Source: JBCCGL01 sp039029275 (GTDB lineage: Bacteria > Pseudomonadota > Gammaproteobacteria > JBCCGL01). Taken from it: a stretch of DNA of 64,000 nt. Positions within the stretch are counted from its first letter, which is position 1, and every line of letters starts with the position of its first letter. Positions 63,440 to 64,000 of the stretch are shown here, one piece after another. The translations under genes and the position numbers were made by a program. The stretch lies in assembly GCA_039029275.1 (NCBI GenBank), contig JBCCGL010000005.1:62001-126000 (forward strand). Reading direction: 5' to 3'. Below the pieces are notes generated by a model. The model was given only the letters and a program-made list of their open reading frames with translations, ran no database searches and was not told the origin of the DNA.

Positions 63440-64000
63440 TTACGTTTGTCCGCGCTGTCGCGCTATGTGCGCCATCAGCATGGCTAAGACACGCGCCGCC
63501 ACTAGCGCCCCGCGCCCGCCCACATCAGCGGACGGCATCAATTCAACCAGATTACAACCAACAATCCGCGCGCGCTGCGTGACTGCTTCAATCAAATCCA
63601 AAAGCTGCCAGTAGGTGAATCCGCCAGGCGCGGGTCCAATCACGGAGGGGACAACGGCTGGGTCCATCACATCGATATCCAGCGCAATATAGAGATTGGC
63701 ACCAGCAGGGATAGCATCGACCACAGCTTTGAGACCGGTTTGCAGGTACTGGCGCATCGGTATAAATTTCACACCCCAATCGAGTGCATCCTGATAATCG
63801 GAGGGTCGCGCACTGCCGATACCTCGTGCACCGACTTGCACAATATTCTCTACCCACGGCATTTCCGAGGTGCGCCGCATGTTGCTGGATAACCCGAGCC
63901 GCTCGCCATTCACGTCATCGCGCCAATCGATGTGCGCATCGAGTTGCAAAATGGTGATCGGGCCATGGCCCTCGTACGCCTGAAGCACTGGTATGGGCAC
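63440..64000 (-). CDS. Agmatinase/arginase family ureohydrolase (5' end beyond right edge)
   Basis: The visible 187 codons are the C-terminal part of a ureohydrolase. Manganese-ligand motifs are 'LQLDAHIDWR' (DAHxD) and 'ALDIDVMDPAVVP' (DxDxxDP), followed by 'APGGFTYWQLLDLIEAV' and 'GCNLVELMP'. Agmatinase (agmatine to putrescine plus urea) or a guanidino-acid hydrolase is likely; the first motif (GGDH) lies outside. Convergent with yibQ, five bases between stops. Confidence 0.88.
   Translation of the reverse strand: MPIPVLQAYEGHGPITILQLDAHIDWRDDVNGERLGLSSNMRRTSEMPWVENIVQVGARGIGSARPSDYQDALDWGVKFIPMRQYLQTGLKAVVDAIPAGANLYIALDIDVMDPAVVPSVIGPAPGGFTYWQLLDLIEAVTQRARIVGCNLVELMPSADVGGRGALVAARVLAMLMAHIARQRGQT

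Overview
The window reads as chromosomal DNA of a free-living, probably marine gammaproteobacterium. Evidence for this: the ispB / rplU-rpmA-obgE-proB block, an HD-domain CCA-adding enzyme, the envC-ctp-yibQ order, a Gram-negative 'class GN' sortase with its single VIT/VWA target protein, many lipoproteins, and RND efflux. No mobile element, CRISPR array, tRNA or rRNA gene was recognised. Names rest on motif and family recognition by eye, not on database searches.

Layout. 1-3277 (minus): a huge lipoprotein with cadherin-like repeats that runs off the left edge. 3430-6309: a predicted aminopeptidase lipoprotein head to head with cca, then a hotdog (DUF4442) protein. 6319-9356 (minus): apparent operon bluB - macrodomain - creatininase-like - DUF3179. 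9568-13998: MFS transporter, FAD amine oxidoreductase, FMN L-lactate dehydrogenase type enzyme, GNAT. 14204-21414: one-carbon/corrinoid block, with fhs divergent from corrinoid protein - DUF1638 - small 'virulence factor' family protein - methyl-THF:corrinoid methyltransferase - GFA protein - ferredoxin/ASKHA corrinoid activase. 21440-26593: two-component system (hybrid kinase and LuxR-type regulator) and a divergent cadherin/propeller lipoprotein. 27350-31105: cobN. 31199-38542: lipoprotein alpha/beta hydrolase, rpmE, a secreted thermonuclease, an M48 protease, a 5'-3' exonuclease, a TfoX-like protein, an RluE-like synthase, fructosamine kinase. 38623-42658: ispB divergent from rplU-rpmA-obgE-proB. 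42711-49388: chemoreceptor and an RND adaptor/permease pair. 49521-51431: hemW, a CPXCG protein, a DUF4124 protein. 51432-52187: AT-rich leader region. 52188-57159: TolB-like propeller lipoprotein, then sortase target and sortase. 57286-59994 (minus): cobQ-cbiX. 60088-63434: envC-ctp-yibQ. The right edge carries a partial agmatinase-family gene.

How it fits together. The most distinctive theme is vitamin B12: four biosynthesis genes (bluB, cobN, cobQ, cbiX) lie at three separate places around a complete set of accessory parts for corrinoid-dependent methyl transfer to tetrahydrofolate. That set contains a methyl-carrying corrinoid protein, a methyltransferase to THF, a reductive activase, and fhs, which could release the methyl carbon as formate with ATP gain after oxidation of methyl-THF. 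The substrate-specific (MttB/MtgB-type) methyltransferase that would name the methyl donor is not in the window. Two proteins of this set end in the same arginine-rich tail. These points, together with the Gram-negative sortase pair, are the best leads for new biology here.
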